64,000 nt of DNA from Actinoallomurus soli (GTDB taxonomy: Bacteria > Actinomycetota > Actinomycetes > Streptosporangiales > Streptosporangiaceae), in NCBI RefSeq assembly GCF_024055715.1, contig NZ_JAMXMV010000009.1, forward strand, positions 264,477 to 328,476. Reading direction: 5' to 3'. This document shows, piece by piece, positions 1 through 10,200 of the stretch. A model generated the notes under the pieces. It saw nothing but the letters and a program-made list of their open reading frames with translations, ran no database searches and was not told the DNA's origin. The translations under genes and the position numbers were made by a program. The first letter of the stretch is position 1; each line of letters begins with the position of its first letter.

Positions 1-1227
1 GGCCCACGTCACCGCGTCCGGATCGGCCAGGGTGAACACCGGGATCCGCTCCAGCCAGACCTCGAGGGCGACCCGTAGCTCCATCCGCGCCAGGTGGGAG
101 CCCACGCAACGGTGGACGCCCAGGCCGAACGCGGCATGCCGGTTGACCTCCCGGTCGATGAGGACCTCGTCCGCCCGGTCGAACTGGGCGGGGTCGCGGT
201 TGGCCGCGGGGAACGACAGCAGCACCCAGTCCTCGGCCTTCATGTCGACGCCCTGCCAGTGCATGTCCTCCTTGACCAGCCGGGCCATGGTGACGGGGGC
301 GTACGCGCGCAGGAACTCCTCCATCGCCGTCGGCAGCAGCCCGCGCTCGGCGACGAGACGCTCGCGGTCGGCGGGCGTCCCGGCCAGGTGCCAGAGCGAC
401 GCGCCGATCGCGCTCCAGGTCGTGTCGATCCCGGCGATCAGCAGCAGCGCCATCGTCCCCGCCACGTGCGACGGGTCCAGCCTCCGCCCGCCGAGCTCGG
501 CGTTGAGGAGGTACGTCGTCAGGTCGTCGCGGGGGGACTCGACGTGGTCGCGGATCTGCGCGAGGAGGTAGTCGAACAGCCGGTCCATCCGCGCGAGCCG
601 CTCGTCCGGCGGGAGGTTGACGCCTTCGAGCGTGCTCTCGACGAACTCGCGGAACCGCGGCCCCTCCTCCTTCGGGAGGCCGAGCAGGTCGGCGATGACG
701 CGCACGGGGATGTGCTGGGCGTAGTCGCGGGCGGCGTCGACCACGTCCTGGCCGTCGAGCGCGTCGATGAGCGCGTGGCAGTACGCGCGGGTCGCCGGCT
801 CGAGCCGGGAGACGGCGGTCTTGGTGAACGCCGGGAGCAGCAGTCTGCGGGCGTGCTGGTGGAACGGCGGGTCGGAGGAGATCGGGGGCGCGGTGCCGAT
901 CGGGGCGATCTCGCGGGGCGGCCGGAAGTTGCTCATGATGATCGACCGGGACGAGAAGCGCTCGGTGTCATAGGCGATGGCCGCGACGTCCTCGTAGCGG
1001 GTCGGCAGCCAGCCGCCGCCGAACCGCTCCGTACGGGCGATCGGGCAGCGCCGCCGCAGATCGTCCTGGATCGGGTACGGGTCGGCGGCCCACTCCGGTT
1101 CCAGGTGCGAGAAGTCGGTCGCCCAGTCCGAGACCGGACCGGTGACGATCTCGTTCCGCGTGCCGGAAGGCCGTCCGTCCTTGCGCGCGACCCGGAAGTC
1201 CTCGGTGAATCGGTCGTCCACCGTCAT
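1..1227 (-). CDS. Cytochrome P450 (3' end cut by the window edge)
   Basis: Heme-thiolate monooxygenase; substrate unknown. The reading frame begins at the ATG at 1227 and is still open at base 1, so about the last 20 residues are missing. Visible P450 landmarks are the I-helix oxygen-activation motif AGIDTT, the K-helix ExxR as EEFLR, and the heme loop FGLGVHRCVGSH with the axial cysteine. It starts one base after the stop of the ferredoxin gene, so the two are translationally coupled and the ferredoxin is its likely electron donor. A second P450 gene lies upstream in the same operon. The class is certain; the reaction is not predictable from sequence alone. Confidence 0.93.
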   Translation of the reverse strand, partial: MTVDDRFTEDFRVARKDGRPSGTRNEIVTGPVSDWATDFSHLEPEWAADPYPIQDDLRRRCPIARTERFGGGWLPTRYEDVAAIAYDTERFSSRSIIMSNFRPPREIAPIGTAPPISSDPPFHQHARRLLLPAFTKTAVSRLEPATRAYCHALIDALDGQDVVDAARDYAQHIPVRVIADLLGLPKEEGPRFREFVESTLEGVNLPPDERLARMDRLFDYLLAQIRDHVESPRDDLTTYLLNAELGGRRLDPSHVAGTMALLLIAGIDTTWSAIGASLWHLAGTPADRERLVAERGLLPTAMEEFLRAYAPVTMARLVKEDMHWQGVDMKAEDWVLLSFPAANRDPAQFDRADEVLIDREVNRHAAFGLGVHRCVGSHLARMELRVALEVWLERIPVFTLADPDAVTWA

Positions 1228-1228
1228 C

Positions 1229-1429
1229 TCACGCCCCTTCGGCCAGGCGGATCGCGCGTTCAGGACAGTTGGCGGCCGCGCGCCGCGCCTCCTGCTCCTC
1301 CTCCGGCGGCACGGCTCCGTCGCCGAGGACCTTCCCGAAGCCCTCGTCGTCGTCCCCGAACAGTCCGGGGGCGAGGTCGTAACAGCGGCCGTGCCCCTGG
1401 CAGCGTCCGGCGTCGATCTGTACCTTCAC
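1229..1429 (-). CDS. 3Fe-4S (P450-type) ferredoxin
   Basis: A 66-residue ferredoxin that would pass electrons to the adjacent P450s. The GTG start at 1429 is preferred over longer in-frame starts because GGAGAAG sits 4-10 bases upstream and the protein then begins directly at the ferredoxin fold (MKVQIDAGRCQGHGRC). Cluster ligands are the first Cys, a second Cys six residues later, and the CPERAI cysteine near the C-terminus. The cysteine normally found between them in 4Fe ferredoxins is replaced, as is typical of actinobacterial P450 partners. Upstream, 85 bases separate it from the other P450 gene. Confidence 0.93.
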   Translation of the reverse strand: MKVQIDAGRCQGHGRCYDLAPGLFGDDDEGFGKVLGDGAVPPEEEQEARRAAANCPERAIRLAEGA

Positions 1430-1514
1430 TGTGCTTCTCCCTCCGGCCGTGGGCGCTCCACGCGGGTGACGGCCTCCGACGATCCCAGCATGCCGTGGCG
1501 GCGATCGTGCTCGG

Positions 1515-2858
1515 TCACGGCCGTGCTCCGGCCGTCCCGATCGTGGAGGGCGGCATGGCCTCCGGGCTCCGGCGGCGCACGACCGCCACACCGCCCTTGG
1601 CCGGGGCGTTGGCGACGCCTCGCGAGTGCCGGCGCTCACCCGGCTCGGTGGTCGGCATCAGGGTGAAGTGACGCAGCACGGTGCGCAGGACGACGTTCAT
1701 CTCCATGGTCGCGAACGCCGCGCCGGGGCAGCGCCGCCGGCCGCCCCCGAACGGGATCCACTGGTAGAGATCCGGCCTGACACCGAGGAAGCGGGACGGA
1801 TCGAAGGTCAGCGGATCCGGGAACAGGGCCTCGTCCTCGTGCATCAGGGCGACGGCGACCAGCACCGTGCACCCCTCGGGCAGGGTCCACCGTCCGAGCC
1901 GGTAGCCGTCGGCCGTCACGTGGCGTCCCACGACGTCGATGACGGGGCGCGTGCGCTGGACCTCGGTGATCGTCGCCTCGCGCAGCGCGCCACCGCCCGC
2001 GTCGGCCTCCTCGGCGAGATCCCGCAGGAGGGCGGGGTGGCGCCGGAGCCGTTCGATCGCCCAGGCGAGAGTCGTCGCGGTCGTCTCGTGCCCGGCGACG
2101 AGCAGGCTGAGCAGGTGGTCGGCGATCTGGGCACGGCTCATCGGCGAGCCGTCGTCGTAGCGGCTCTGCAGGAGCAGGGCGAGGACGTCGTCGCGCCGGT
2201 CGAGGTCCTCTGCCGCCGCCTTGTCGATCAACCGGTCGACGATCGCGTCGTACCGGCGGCGCGCGATCCACAACCGGCCCCACGGGCTCCACCGGCCGAG
2301 GTCGGTCTTCGGGATCGGGAGGACGAGCAGCCGGGAGCCGTACGCGACCCACGCCGGGAGCATCTCCCGCAGGTCGGCGAGCTCGTCGCCGTCGGCGCCG
2401 AACACCGCGCGCAGGATGGCGTTCAGCGTGATCCGCAGCATCGACGGCAGTGCCGGGAACGCCCGGTCCTCCGGCCAGGTGGCCGTCTCCCGTACGGTCT
2501 CGTCCTCGATGGTCCTCTCATGCGCCGCGAGCCGGCGGCCGTGGAACGGGGGGACGAGGAGCCTGCGCTGCTCGCGGTGCTCCTCTCCCGTCAGGGCGAA
2601 CAGCGAGCCCGGACCGAGGACCCGCCCGAGGTTTGGCCGTACGTTCTCGACGAGGTCGGTGCTCGCGGTGAAGAGCTGCTTGGCCTCGTCGGGATCGCTG
2701 ATGACCACGGCCCGGCCGAAGATCGGCACGTTGACGGTGAAGGCGTCGCCGTAGCGGGCGCGCATCCGGCGCATTCCGCGCAATCGGGCGGTCAGAACCA
2801 CCGCGCCCTGCGCGAAACGCGGGAGCGACGGGCCCGGCGGGAGGGTCATGGTCGTCAT
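1515..2858 (-). CDS. Cytochrome P450
   Basis: A 447-residue cytochrome P450, first gene of the P450-ferredoxin-P450 operon. Motifs in order are I-helix AGHETT, an ExxR-type element EVQR, and heme loop FGGGRRRCPGA with the axial Cys. The N-terminal PPGPSLPRF segment recalls fatty-acid or terpene hydroxylases of the CYP102/CYP138-like branch rather than the shorter macrolide-type P450s; that subfamily placement is an impression. Two possible ATG codons lie nine bases apart (2858 and 2849). A perfect 6-bp inverted repeat 33 bases upstream could be an operator. The substrate is not evident from neighbours. Confidence 0.93.
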   Translation of the reverse strand: MTTMTLPPGPSLPRFAQGAVVLTARLRGMRRMRARYGDAFTVNVPIFGRAVVISDPDEAKQLFTASTDLVENVRPNLGRVLGPGSLFALTGEEHREQRRLLVPPFHGRRLAAHERTIEDETVRETATWPEDRAFPALPSMLRITLNAILRAVFGADGDELADLREMLPAWVAYGSRLLVLPIPKTDLGRWSPWGRLWIARRRYDAIVDRLIDKAAAEDLDRRDDVLALLLQSRYDDGSPMSRAQIADHLLSLLVAGHETTATTLAWAIERLRRHPALLRDLAEEADAGGGALREATITEVQRTRPVIDVVGRHVTADGYRLGRWTLPEGCTVLVAVALMHEDEALFPDPLTFDPSRFLGVRPDLYQWIPFGGGRRRCPGAAFATMEMNVVLRTVLRHFTLMPTTEPGERRHSRGVANAPAKGGVAVVRRRSPEAMPPSTIGTAGARP

Positions 2859-2890
2859 GGAGGAGCACCCCTCTCGGCGTGGTGAACGGC

Positions 2891-2908
2891 CGTACCACGC
2901 ACGGTACG
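2891..2908. promoter_or_regulatory. Inverted repeat upstream of the P450 operon
   Basis: CGTACC-N6-GGTACG is a perfect dyad 33 bases upstream of the P450 start codon. Size and position suit a dimeric repressor operator (for example TetR type), but no regulator gene is adjacent, so the function is inferred. Confidence 0.35.
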
Positions 2909-2943
2909 CCGCCGGCGCCGAGATGATCCGGCGGATCCGACCG

Positions 2944-2962
2944 GCCGGGGGCGGCCCCCGGC
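2944..2962 (-). terminator. Probable terminator of the beta-helix glycanase gene
   Basis: GC-only hairpin (arms GCCGGGGG / CCCCCGGC) about 30 bases beyond the stop at 2994. It lacks a U-tract, as is usual in actinomycetes. Confidence 0.5.
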
Positions 2963-2993
2963 AGGGAGCCGGCGGCGCCCCCGGCCGGAGGGG

Positions 2994-5057
2994 TCACCAG
3001 GACGACGGGGCCGGCGGCGCGACGACCGGCGGGTTGTCGTCGCAGGTGATGGTGTTGGGCAGCTCCCAGGGGGCGAGCCAGGGTCCGGTCGTGCCGCCGC
3101 CGGAGTTGCCGCCGAGATCCGTCAGCGTGAACTCCGAGCCGGTGGCCGGGAAGTTGAACGACCCGCAGTTGTTGACGCCGACCGCGCCGACGTTGCGGGC
3201 GGCGACGTTCTGGAAGGACGCGGACCCGGCCGCGCGGGCGCTGACCACCGAGGTGCCCGTGCCGTCGATCCGCAGGTCCTTGAAGTGGACGTTCGTGATC
3301 GAGTACAGGTCCTTGACCGGCCAGTCGCTGACGAACATGACGGCGTTGTAGGTGTTGTCGAGGAGGTGGTCCCCGGTCACCTGGATGTCCGCGTCGATGT
3401 TCTTCTCGAGCGCGTAGAACCAGATGGCGCCGAGCCCGATCTTCCAGTTCAGGTCGTACGGGCCGGAGCGGGCCGTGGTGTTGTCCGTGATCGACAGGCG
3501 CCCGGTGAAGGCCTCCGCGCCGAAGCGGGATCCGGCGTGGATGGCGCTCCCCTCGCGGATCGGATCGGCGACGAGGTTGCCCGAGACGGTGTTGTCGGCG
3601 CCGCCATAGACGGCGACGCCGTTCGCGAGGACCGGTGTCTGCACCGTGTTGTGGTCAAACGTGTCACGGGCGTCGGCGGTCTTCTCCGACCACATGGCGA
3701 GGCCGTCGTCGCCGGTGTTGCGCACGAAGTTGCCGGACACCACCGAGTCCGTGACGCCGGTGTGGAAGTTGAGGCCGTCGGCGATCTGGTCGGCGATGAC
3801 GTTGCCGGTGATCCGCAGGTTGGTCATGGGCCCGTCGAACCACATGCCGACCTTGGTGTGGTGGACGTACAGGCCGTCGATGGTCGAGTCGCTGAGGGCC
3901 CCGCCGACGCCGTTCACCTGGTCGGCGTCGATGCGCTCGCGGACGTCGCCCTCGATCGTGAAACCGGAGAGGTGGACGTGGTGGCTGCCGCCGGCCGAGG
4001 CGTCCTTGCCGTAGAAGCCGACGCCGGTGTGGACCGAGCCGTCGGGGGCCGGGGTGCTCAGGGAGACCTGGTGTCCCTTGATGATGGTGTACCAACTGCC
4101 GGCGCCCTCGATCGTCACGTCGTCGACGATGATGTGGCGGTTCACCTGGTAGGTGCCCGGGGGGACGTAGACCTCGAGCCGCGCGTGCCGGGCGAAGGCG
4201 ATCGCCTTGTCGAACGCGCCGGCCGAGTCGCGCCGGCCGGAGGGGTCGGCGCCGAACGCCAGAACGTTCGCCGCGGCGGGCACGATGCGCGGCGCGCCGA
4301 CGAGCTGGGAGTCCAGCAGGTCGACGACCGTCCAGGCCGCGTCGCTCCCGGCGGGCACCGTCAGCCGTACCCTGTCGCCCGCGCGGTAGGTGCGGCCGAG
4401 CAGGAGCCGCTGCTCGTCGTAGAAGTGGCTCGGGCGGAACGGCTTGGTGATCGTGGGGGCCGGTGTCGTGGCGTTGGGCACGCAGGAGCACTCGGTGATC
4501 CACCAGTCGGGGTGGAGCAGGTCGGCGTTCGGGTCGTTGGAGAACGGATACTGGTTGTACAGCCACGCGTACTGGGAGGTCAGCGTCATGACCTTCCGGT
4601 GCGCGCCGTTCACCGTGACGTCGAGCGGCGCGGTGATGCCTCCGCCCGTCGGCGCGTCCGGGATGCTGTAGCGGACGGTGATGGCGTTCGCCCGCCTCGG
4701 CAGCGTGAACTCCACGTACCGCCCCGGCGTCAGCGTGACCGCCTTGCGGCCGGACGCCTCCGAGGGCAGCGTGTACGGCGTGCGGTCCGGGCCGATGACC
4801 GTGCCGTTCGTACGGGCGTTCTCCGCCTCCTGCTCGGTGAAGCCGACGTCGGCGCCCCGGCCCGCGACGAGGGACGGATCGAGGGCGGCGCGCGTCACCA
4901 CGGGGGCGGAGGCGTCGCCCGCGCCGGCGACGGCCGTGCCGCCGAGCGCGCCGGTGAACCCGACCGTGGCGGCGGCCACCACCGCGACCACCGCCGCGAC
5001 GGACCGCGGCGGCCGGCCGTACCGCCGGACGACAGGGCCTGAGATGCTCCGTGACAT
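2994..5057 (-). CDS. Secreted right-handed beta-helix glycoside hydrolase, GH87/mycodextranase-like
   Basis: A 687-residue exported protein, probably cleaving an alpha-1,3- or mixed alpha-glucan outside the cell. Residues 1-45 form a Sec-type signal (VVRRYGRPPRS, then a hydrophobic Ala/Val run and AVAGA). About residues 70-260 form a beta-rich accessory region with a Cys pair in ECSC (190-192). From about 265 the Pectate_lyase_3-like beta-helix begins (AFGADPSGRRDS). D427 in ADGLNF and D450-D451 in GDDGLAMW have the same spacing (23, then 1) as I recall for the three catalytic aspartates of Paenibacillus Agl-FH1 of family GH87 (D1045, D1068, D1069). That match is the main argument for the family. 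Polygalacturonase-type activity is the alternative. Confidence 0.75.
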   Translation of the reverse strand: MSRSISGPVVRRYGRPPRSVAAVVAVVAAATVGFTGALGGTAVAGAGDASAPVVTRAALDPSLVAGRGADVGFTEQEAENARTNGTVIGPDRTPYTLPSEASGRKAVTLTPGRYVEFTLPRRANAITVRYSIPDAPTGGGITAPLDVTVNGAHRKVMTLTSQYAWLYNQYPFSNDPNADLLHPDWWITECSCVPNATTPAPTITKPFRPSHFYDEQRLLLGRTYRAGDRVRLTVPAGSDAAWTVVDLLDSQLVGAPRIVPAAANVLAFGADPSGRRDSAGAFDKAIAFARHARLEVYVPPGTYQVNRHIIVDDVTIEGAGSWYTIIKGHQVSLSTPAPDGSVHTGVGFYGKDASAGGSHHVHLSGFTIEGDVRERIDADQVNGVGGALSDSTIDGLYVHHTKVGMWFDGPMTNLRITGNVIADQIADGLNFHTGVTDSVVSGNFVRNTGDDGLAMWSEKTADARDTFDHNTVQTPVLANGVAVYGGADNTVSGNLVADPIREGSAIHAGSRFGAEAFTGRLSITDNTTARSGPYDLNWKIGLGAIWFYALEKNIDADIQVTGDHLLDNTYNAVMFVSDWPVKDLYSITNVHFKDLRIDGTGTSVVSARAAGSASFQNVAARNVGAVGVNNCGSFNFPATGSEFTLTDLGGNSGGGTTGPWLAPWELPNTITCDDNPPVVAPPAPSSW

Positions 5058-5156
5058 CGGATGCTCGCTTCTCTGGGGGACTGAAGCAATGGTCGAGGTG
5101 GGCGGTCGGACACCGTTTCGGGTGAGGTGACACTAGACCGCCATCGCCCGCCCCAC

Positions 5157-5176
5157 AAGATCCTCCGAGCGATCTT
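5157..5176. promoter_or_regulatory. Inverted repeat in the glycanase upstream region
   Basis: AAGATC-N8-GATCTT, a perfect 6-bp dyad about 100 bases upstream of the glycanase start, within a relatively AT-rich stretch that probably holds its promoter. A repressor site is plausible but unproven. Confidence 0.3.
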
Positions 5177-5225
5177 TCTGTCGGCTGTCGATTAAATCCA
5201 TCGTTCTGCTTGCTTCTTGCAGCCG

Positions 5226-5252
5226 TGGGCCGCCGGCGTCGCCGGCGGCCCA
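5226..5252 (-). terminator. Terminator after the cold-shock-domain gene
   Basis: A 12-bp perfect stem (TGGGCCGCCGGC pairing with GCCGGCGGCCCA) around a 3-base loop, 14 bases past the stop codon at 5266. Confidence 0.7.
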
Positions 5253-5265
5253 TGACCGCGTCAGC

Positions 5266-5715
5266 TCAGTTCTCGATCCAGCCGTATCCGGCGGCGAGCG
5301 CGATGACCCCGTCCCGGAGTCGCACGATCTGCGCCGCCGTCAGGTCGGGAGCCGCCTGGATGAAGGCTTCGGTGAGTTCGTTGCGGAGTTCCGCGACGGA
5401 CAGCACCTCGCACGTGCCGTCGACGTCGTGGGACGCTTCGCTCGGCCGTTCCGCCGATCCGGTCCGCGCCGGCACCGCGGTCTGCGGTGCGGCCAGGATC
5501 CGCACGTCGTAGCCCTTGCGGCCGCGCTCGCCGTCCTTGATCTCGAACTCGACGCTCGTGCCCGGAGTGAAGGCACGCTTGTCGACGAGAAGGTCGTTCG
5601 CGTGGACGAAGACGTCCTCACCGCCGTCGTCGGGCGCCACGAAACCGTACCCGCGCACTTCATCGAACTTGACCACACGTCCTCTGACCACCGCACTCAA
5701 CCTCACGCCATCCAC
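5266..5715 (-). CDS. Cold-shock-domain protein with C-terminal extension
   Basis: A 149-residue protein. Residues about 8-70 are a cold-shock OB fold with the RNP1-like GYGFVAPDD and RNP2-like DVFVHANDL motifs that bind single-stranded RNA or DNA. The remaining half (about 75-149) is not a CSD and ends in a helical Leu/Ala-rich tail finishing GYGWIEN. This long two-part form is common in actinomycetes and differs from the 67-residue CspA type. The GTG near residue 9 (VVRGRVVKF) is an alternative start that would remove a non-conserved N-terminus. It is a single gene with its own terminator, not obviously tied to either cluster. Confidence 0.88.
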   Translation of the reverse strand: MDGVRLSAVVRGRVVKFDEVRGYGFVAPDDGGEDVFVHANDLLVDKRAFTPGTSVEFEIKDGERGRKGYDVRILAAPQTAVPARTGSAERPSEASHDVDGTCEVLSVAELRNELTEAFIQAAPDLTAAQIVRLRDGVIALAAGYGWIEN

Positions 5716-5788
5716 GAATGTCCGGAATCCCGCTCAAACGCGTTCCCGGGCGTGGCCTGCCGCCACGCGCCCGCGTTCGCCGGTAAAA

Positions 5789-6970
5789 CTAGCGGGCCAA
5801 CGTGGTGGCGAGCAGCCGCGGGGCGTCCGCGAGCACCAGGCCGGCGGCGCCGAGGACCTCGGCCTGGTCGCCGAGGCTCCCCTGGACCACACGGACGGAC
5901 TCGGCGGACGGGGCCAGCGCGTAGCGCCGGATGACACGGCCGATCGCCTCGAAAAGGCTCTCCCCGGCGGGTGCGAGATCGCCGCCGACCACGATGAGTT
6001 CCGGGTTGAGCAGCGTGACGAGGTTCGCGAGCACCCGGCCGATCTCCTCGGCCGCGTCCTCCAGGGCCCGGATGGCGCCCCGGTCGCCATCCTGGACGAG
6101 GGAGAGCAGGTCGGAGACGGTGACGGGGTGGCCCCAGCTGTCCGTGAGAAGCCGGGTGATGGCGTCCGGCCCGGCGACGGTCTCCAGGCAGCCGCGGTTC
6201 CCGCAGCGGCACACGCGCCCGTCCGACAGTGACCGGATGTGGCCGATCTCGCCGGCGAGGCCACCGGTTCCGTGCAGGTGCCGGCCACCCGCGATGATCC
6301 CGGCGCCGATCCCGGCGGAGAGGCGCACATAGATCATGTCGTCGACGTTGCGGCCCGCGCCGTACTTGCGCTCGGCAAGGGCGCCGGCGTCGGCGTCGTT
6401 GGCCAGCCAGGTGGTCAGACCGGTGCGCCGCTCGAGTTCGGCTCCGGGCTGGACGCCGATCCAGCCGGGCATGATCCCGTGCGCCTCCAGGACGCCGCCG
6501 GGATCGCGTACCGGGGCCGCGATGTCGATGCCGAGGCCCAGGACGCGGGACCGGTCGATCCCCCTCTCCCGCAGCGCCCGGTGGATCATTTCGGCGGCCA
6601 GGTCGAGCGTCTCCCCCGGCGCGTGGTCGACGTCCTTGGCCACGCCGTCGTTCCAGACGGGGGTGCCGCTCAGGTCGCACAGTGCCACCCGCACGTGCTG
6701 ATGGCCGATGTCAGCCCCGAGGGCGTACGCCGCGGACGCGCACAGGGTCAGGGACTGGGCCGGCCGGCCGGTCGACCGCGCCTGAGCGTCCGGCTCGCTC
6801 TCCTCGACCAGGCCGGCCGTCAGCAGGTCGGCGACGACCGAGGAGACGGTGGCCCGGGACAGGCCGGTGACCTGCACGATCTCGGAACGGCTGGTGCTGT
6901 CGGCGTCGAAGAGGGCCTGCAGGACCCGGAGCCGGCCCACCTCGCGCAGGTTCAACGGGGTATCGATCAC
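5789..6970 (-). CDS. ROK-family transcriptional repressor
   Basis: A 393-residue sugar-responsive repressor of the ROK (NagC/XylR) type. The N-terminal winged helix-turn-helix spans about residues 10-70 (SRSEIVQVTGLSRATVSSVV), followed by the ROK sugar-kinase-like fold. The zinc motif is CRCGNRGCLE, and the preceding GEIGH supplies the usual histidine. GTG at 6970 is chosen because GGAGG lies five bases upstream; a TTG at 6991 would add seven residues. It is divergent from the GH3 glycosidase gene across about 255 bases, so it most likely represses that gene until its sugar ligand is present. Confidence 0.9.
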   Translation of the reverse strand: MIDTPLNLREVGRLRVLQALFDADSTSRSEIVQVTGLSRATVSSVVADLLTAGLVEESEPDAQARSTGRPAQSLTLCASAAYALGADIGHQHVRVALCDLSGTPVWNDGVAKDVDHAPGETLDLAAEMIHRALRERGIDRSRVLGLGIDIAAPVRDPGGVLEAHGIMPGWIGVQPGAELERRTGLTTWLANDADAGALAERKYGAGRNVDDMIYVRLSAGIGAGIIAGGRHLHGTGGLAGEIGHIRSLSDGRVCRCGNRGCLETVAGPDAITRLLTDSWGHPVTVSDLLSLVQDGDRGAIRALEDAAEEIGRVLANLVTLLNPELIVVGGDLAPAGESLFEAIGRVIRRYALAPSAESVRVVQGSLGDQAEVLGAAGLVLADAPRLLATTLAR

Positions 6971-7029
6971 TGGCTCCTCCGGTTTCTTCAAACACAGCCG
7001 AATATGGGTGACCTTAGCCGGACATGGCG

Positions 7030-7058
7030 TTGACTTGTGCTTAATACCGACGTAACCA
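7030..7058 (+). promoter_or_regulatory. Candidate sigma-70-type promoter for the GH3 gene
   Basis: TTGACT, a 17-base spacer, then TAACCA. The -35 box is strong and the -10 weak. It lies in the shared upstream region of the ROK repressor and the GH3 gene, about 170 bases before the GH3 start. Confidence 0.4.
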
Positions 7059-7226
7059 TGGCCTCGCCCTGGTAACCCTCCCGCAACATATGACTGAAGA
7101 TGGCGTATCGCCGTGCCTGATGACAGGCCGGCCGTTGCGGGAGCCCGGACTCGAAGGGAGGACGACAGGCGACGCCGGCCTTACGGCCCGCGATCCCCCC
7201 GCCGATATTCACCAGAGAGGCCCCCG

Positions 7227-10200
7227 TTGAAACGACACCGCTCCCACCGGCGGCGATCCCTCGTCGCCGCGCTCTGTTCACTCGCCTGCGCCACCACCGT
7301 CACCGCGCTCGGTGCGCCGGCCGCCTCCGCCGACGACACTCTCCCCGTCTACCGCGACACGCACTACTCGTTCGAGGAACGCGCCGCGGACCTGGTCTCG
7401 CGGATGACGCTCGACGAGAAGGCGGCGCAGCTGCGGACCAACAGCGCACCGGCCATCCCGCGGCTGGGCGTGCAGCAGTACACCTACTGGAGTGAAGGCC
7501 AGCACGGCATCAACACGCTCGGCGCGAACACCAATCACGGTTCCGTGGGCGGCATGCCGGCCACCAGCTTCCCGACCAACTTCGCCTCGTCGATGTCGTG
7601 GGACCCGAGCCTGATCTATCAGGAGACCACGGCGATCTCCGACGAGGCGCGGGGGTTCCTCGACAAGTCTCTCTGGGGTGTCGCGCCGAACAACATCGGC
7701 CCGGACAAGAACGAGTACGGCTCGCTGACGTACTGGGCGCCGACCGTCAACCTGGACCGCGACCCGCGGTGGGGCCGGAATGACGAGGCGTTCGGTGAGG
7801 ACCCGTACTTCGTCGGGCAGATGGCCGGCGCCTTCGTCAACGGCTACCAGGGCCAGGCGCAGGACGGCAAGGCCCAGACCCCGTACCTGAAGGTCGCGGC
7901 CACGGCCAAGCACTACGCCCTGAACGACGTGGAGAACGGCCGTACCGGGATCAGCTCCGACACCGACGACCGGACGCTGCGGGAGTACTACACCGCGCAG
8001 TTCCGCGACCTGATCGAGAACGCGCACGTGTCGGGCCTGATGACGTCCTACAACGCCATCAACGGCACGCCGTCGGTCGCCGACACCTACACGACGAACC
8101 AGCTCGCCCAGCGGACGTACGGCTTCGGCGGCTACATCACCTCCGACTGCGGCGCGGTCGGCACCACGTGGCAGCTCCCGCTGTCCGGTCACGACTGGGC
8201 GCCGCCCGGCTGGGCCACCGACCACAAGTCCACTCCGACCTGGACGAACACCACCACCGGCGCGAAGCTGTCCGGCCCGGCGGGCGGGCAGGCGTACGCG
8301 CTGCGCGCGGGCACGGACGTCAACTGCACCGGGTCCGAGGCCACCTCGCAGAACCTCCGCGAGGCCATCCAGGCCGGCGTGCTCAGCGAAGGCGTGGTGG
8401 ACACCGCGCTGGTCCACCTGTTCACCATCCGCATGGAGACCGGTGAGTTCGACCCGCCGGACAAGAACGCGTACACCAAGATCACCAAGGACGTAATCCA
8501 GAGCCCGGAGCACCAGGCGCTGGCGGAGAAGGTCGCCGACAGCGCGCTCGTGCTGCTCAAGAACGACGGGAACCTGCTCCCCGCCGACGGGTCGAAGCTG
8601 AACAAGGTCGTCATCCTCGGCGACCTGGCCGGCAAGGTCACGCTCGGCGGCTACTCCGGCGGACCGTCGAAGCAGGTCAGCGCCGTCAAGGGCATCACCG
8701 ACGCGGTCAAGGCCGCCGACCCGTCCGCGTCCGTGGTGTTCGACGCCGCCGGGACGTCCACGACCGCCAAGAACGACGCCCAGCTGAGCGACGCCACCAA
8801 GGCCGACATCAAGGACGCCGACCTCGTCGTCGTCTTCGTCGGCACGGACGCCACCACCGCCGGCGAGGGACATGACCGGTCGAGCCTGGCGATGCCCGGC
8901 AACTACCAGTCGCTCATCGACCAGACCGCGGCGCTGGGCAACCGCAAGCTGGCGCTCGTGATCCAGTCCGACGGCCCGGTGAACATCGAGAACGCCAAGG
9001 ACAAGGTCTCCTCGATCGTGTTCAGCGGCTACAACGGCGAGAGCCAGGGCACCGCGCTGGCCGACGTGCTGCTCGGTAGGCAGAACCCGAGCGGGCACCT
9101 CAACTTCACCTGGTACAAGGACGACTCGCAGCTCCCGGCCATGTCCGACTACGACATCACCCCGGGCGGCACCGGCGGCCTCGGCCGTACGTACCAGTAC
9201 TTCACCGGCACCCCCACCTACCCGTTCGGCTACGGGCAGAGCTACACCACCTTCGCCTACTCCCGTGTCCGGGCGAACACCGCCTCGGCGACCGCGGACG
9301 GCAAGGTCACCGTACGGTTCGACGTCACCAACACCGGCAAGGTCGCCGGCGCCACGGTCGCCCAGCTGTACGCCACCACCCCGTTCACCGTCCCCGGCGT
9401 CGAGATGCCCAGGAAGCGGCTCGTCGGCTTCAAGAAGACGGCGGTCCTGCGGCCCGGTGAGACCGAGCGCGTCTCCCTCACCGTGAACGTCGCCGACCTG
9501 GCGGTCTGGGACGCCCAGGCGATGCGGTCGTACGTGCCGGACGGGACCTACAGGTTCCAGGTCGGTCCCGACTCCGCCGACATCGTCGCCGCGCCGTCGG
9601 TGGAGATCACCGGGCGGATCACCCCGAAGGTCCGGTACGTCACGGTGCAGCCCGAGGCCGTGCAGTACAAGGTCGGTGACACCATCGACCTGACCGGCAA
9701 GAACCGGTGGATCAAGGACGACACCGACCACAGCAAGGAGCAGCGGAACCTCGACGTGACCGCCGACAACGTCGTCGAAGCCGTCAACAACGACCAGTCC
9801 TTCGTCGACCTCGCCCACGCGAAGGTCCACTACGGCAGCAGCGACCCGCACGTCGCCACCGTCGACGACACCGGGCACGTGAAGGTGGTCGGCTCCGGCG
9901 TCGCGACCATCAACGTCAAGGTGGGCGGTGTCACCGGCTCCGCCGTCATCACCGCCAGGTACCCCTTCACGGCGACCGCGCCCTCGATCACCGAGCCGGG
10001 CGACACCCTCACGGCGACGACCACGTACACGAACTCCGGTTCGAGCACCGTCGACGACGTGACGATGTCGCTCACCGCTCCGGACGGCTGGACGGCACAG
10101 CCGACCTCCCCGGCCTCGTTCGGCCAGGTCGCCGGCGGGCAGACGGTGCACACGACCTGGGCGGTCAAGGTACCGGCCGACGCCGAGCGCACCGCCTACA

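Noticed and set aside
3285..5042. 585-codon open frame antisense to the beta-helix glycanase
   Set aside because: Low-complexity Val/Arg/Gly/Asp translation, no signal or domain; an antisense artefact of GC-rich codon use.
7113..7226. N-terminal extension of the GH3 protein from ATG 7113
   Set aside because: It would place 38 charged residues before a clean signal peptide; TTG 7227 has a ribosome site and the right position.
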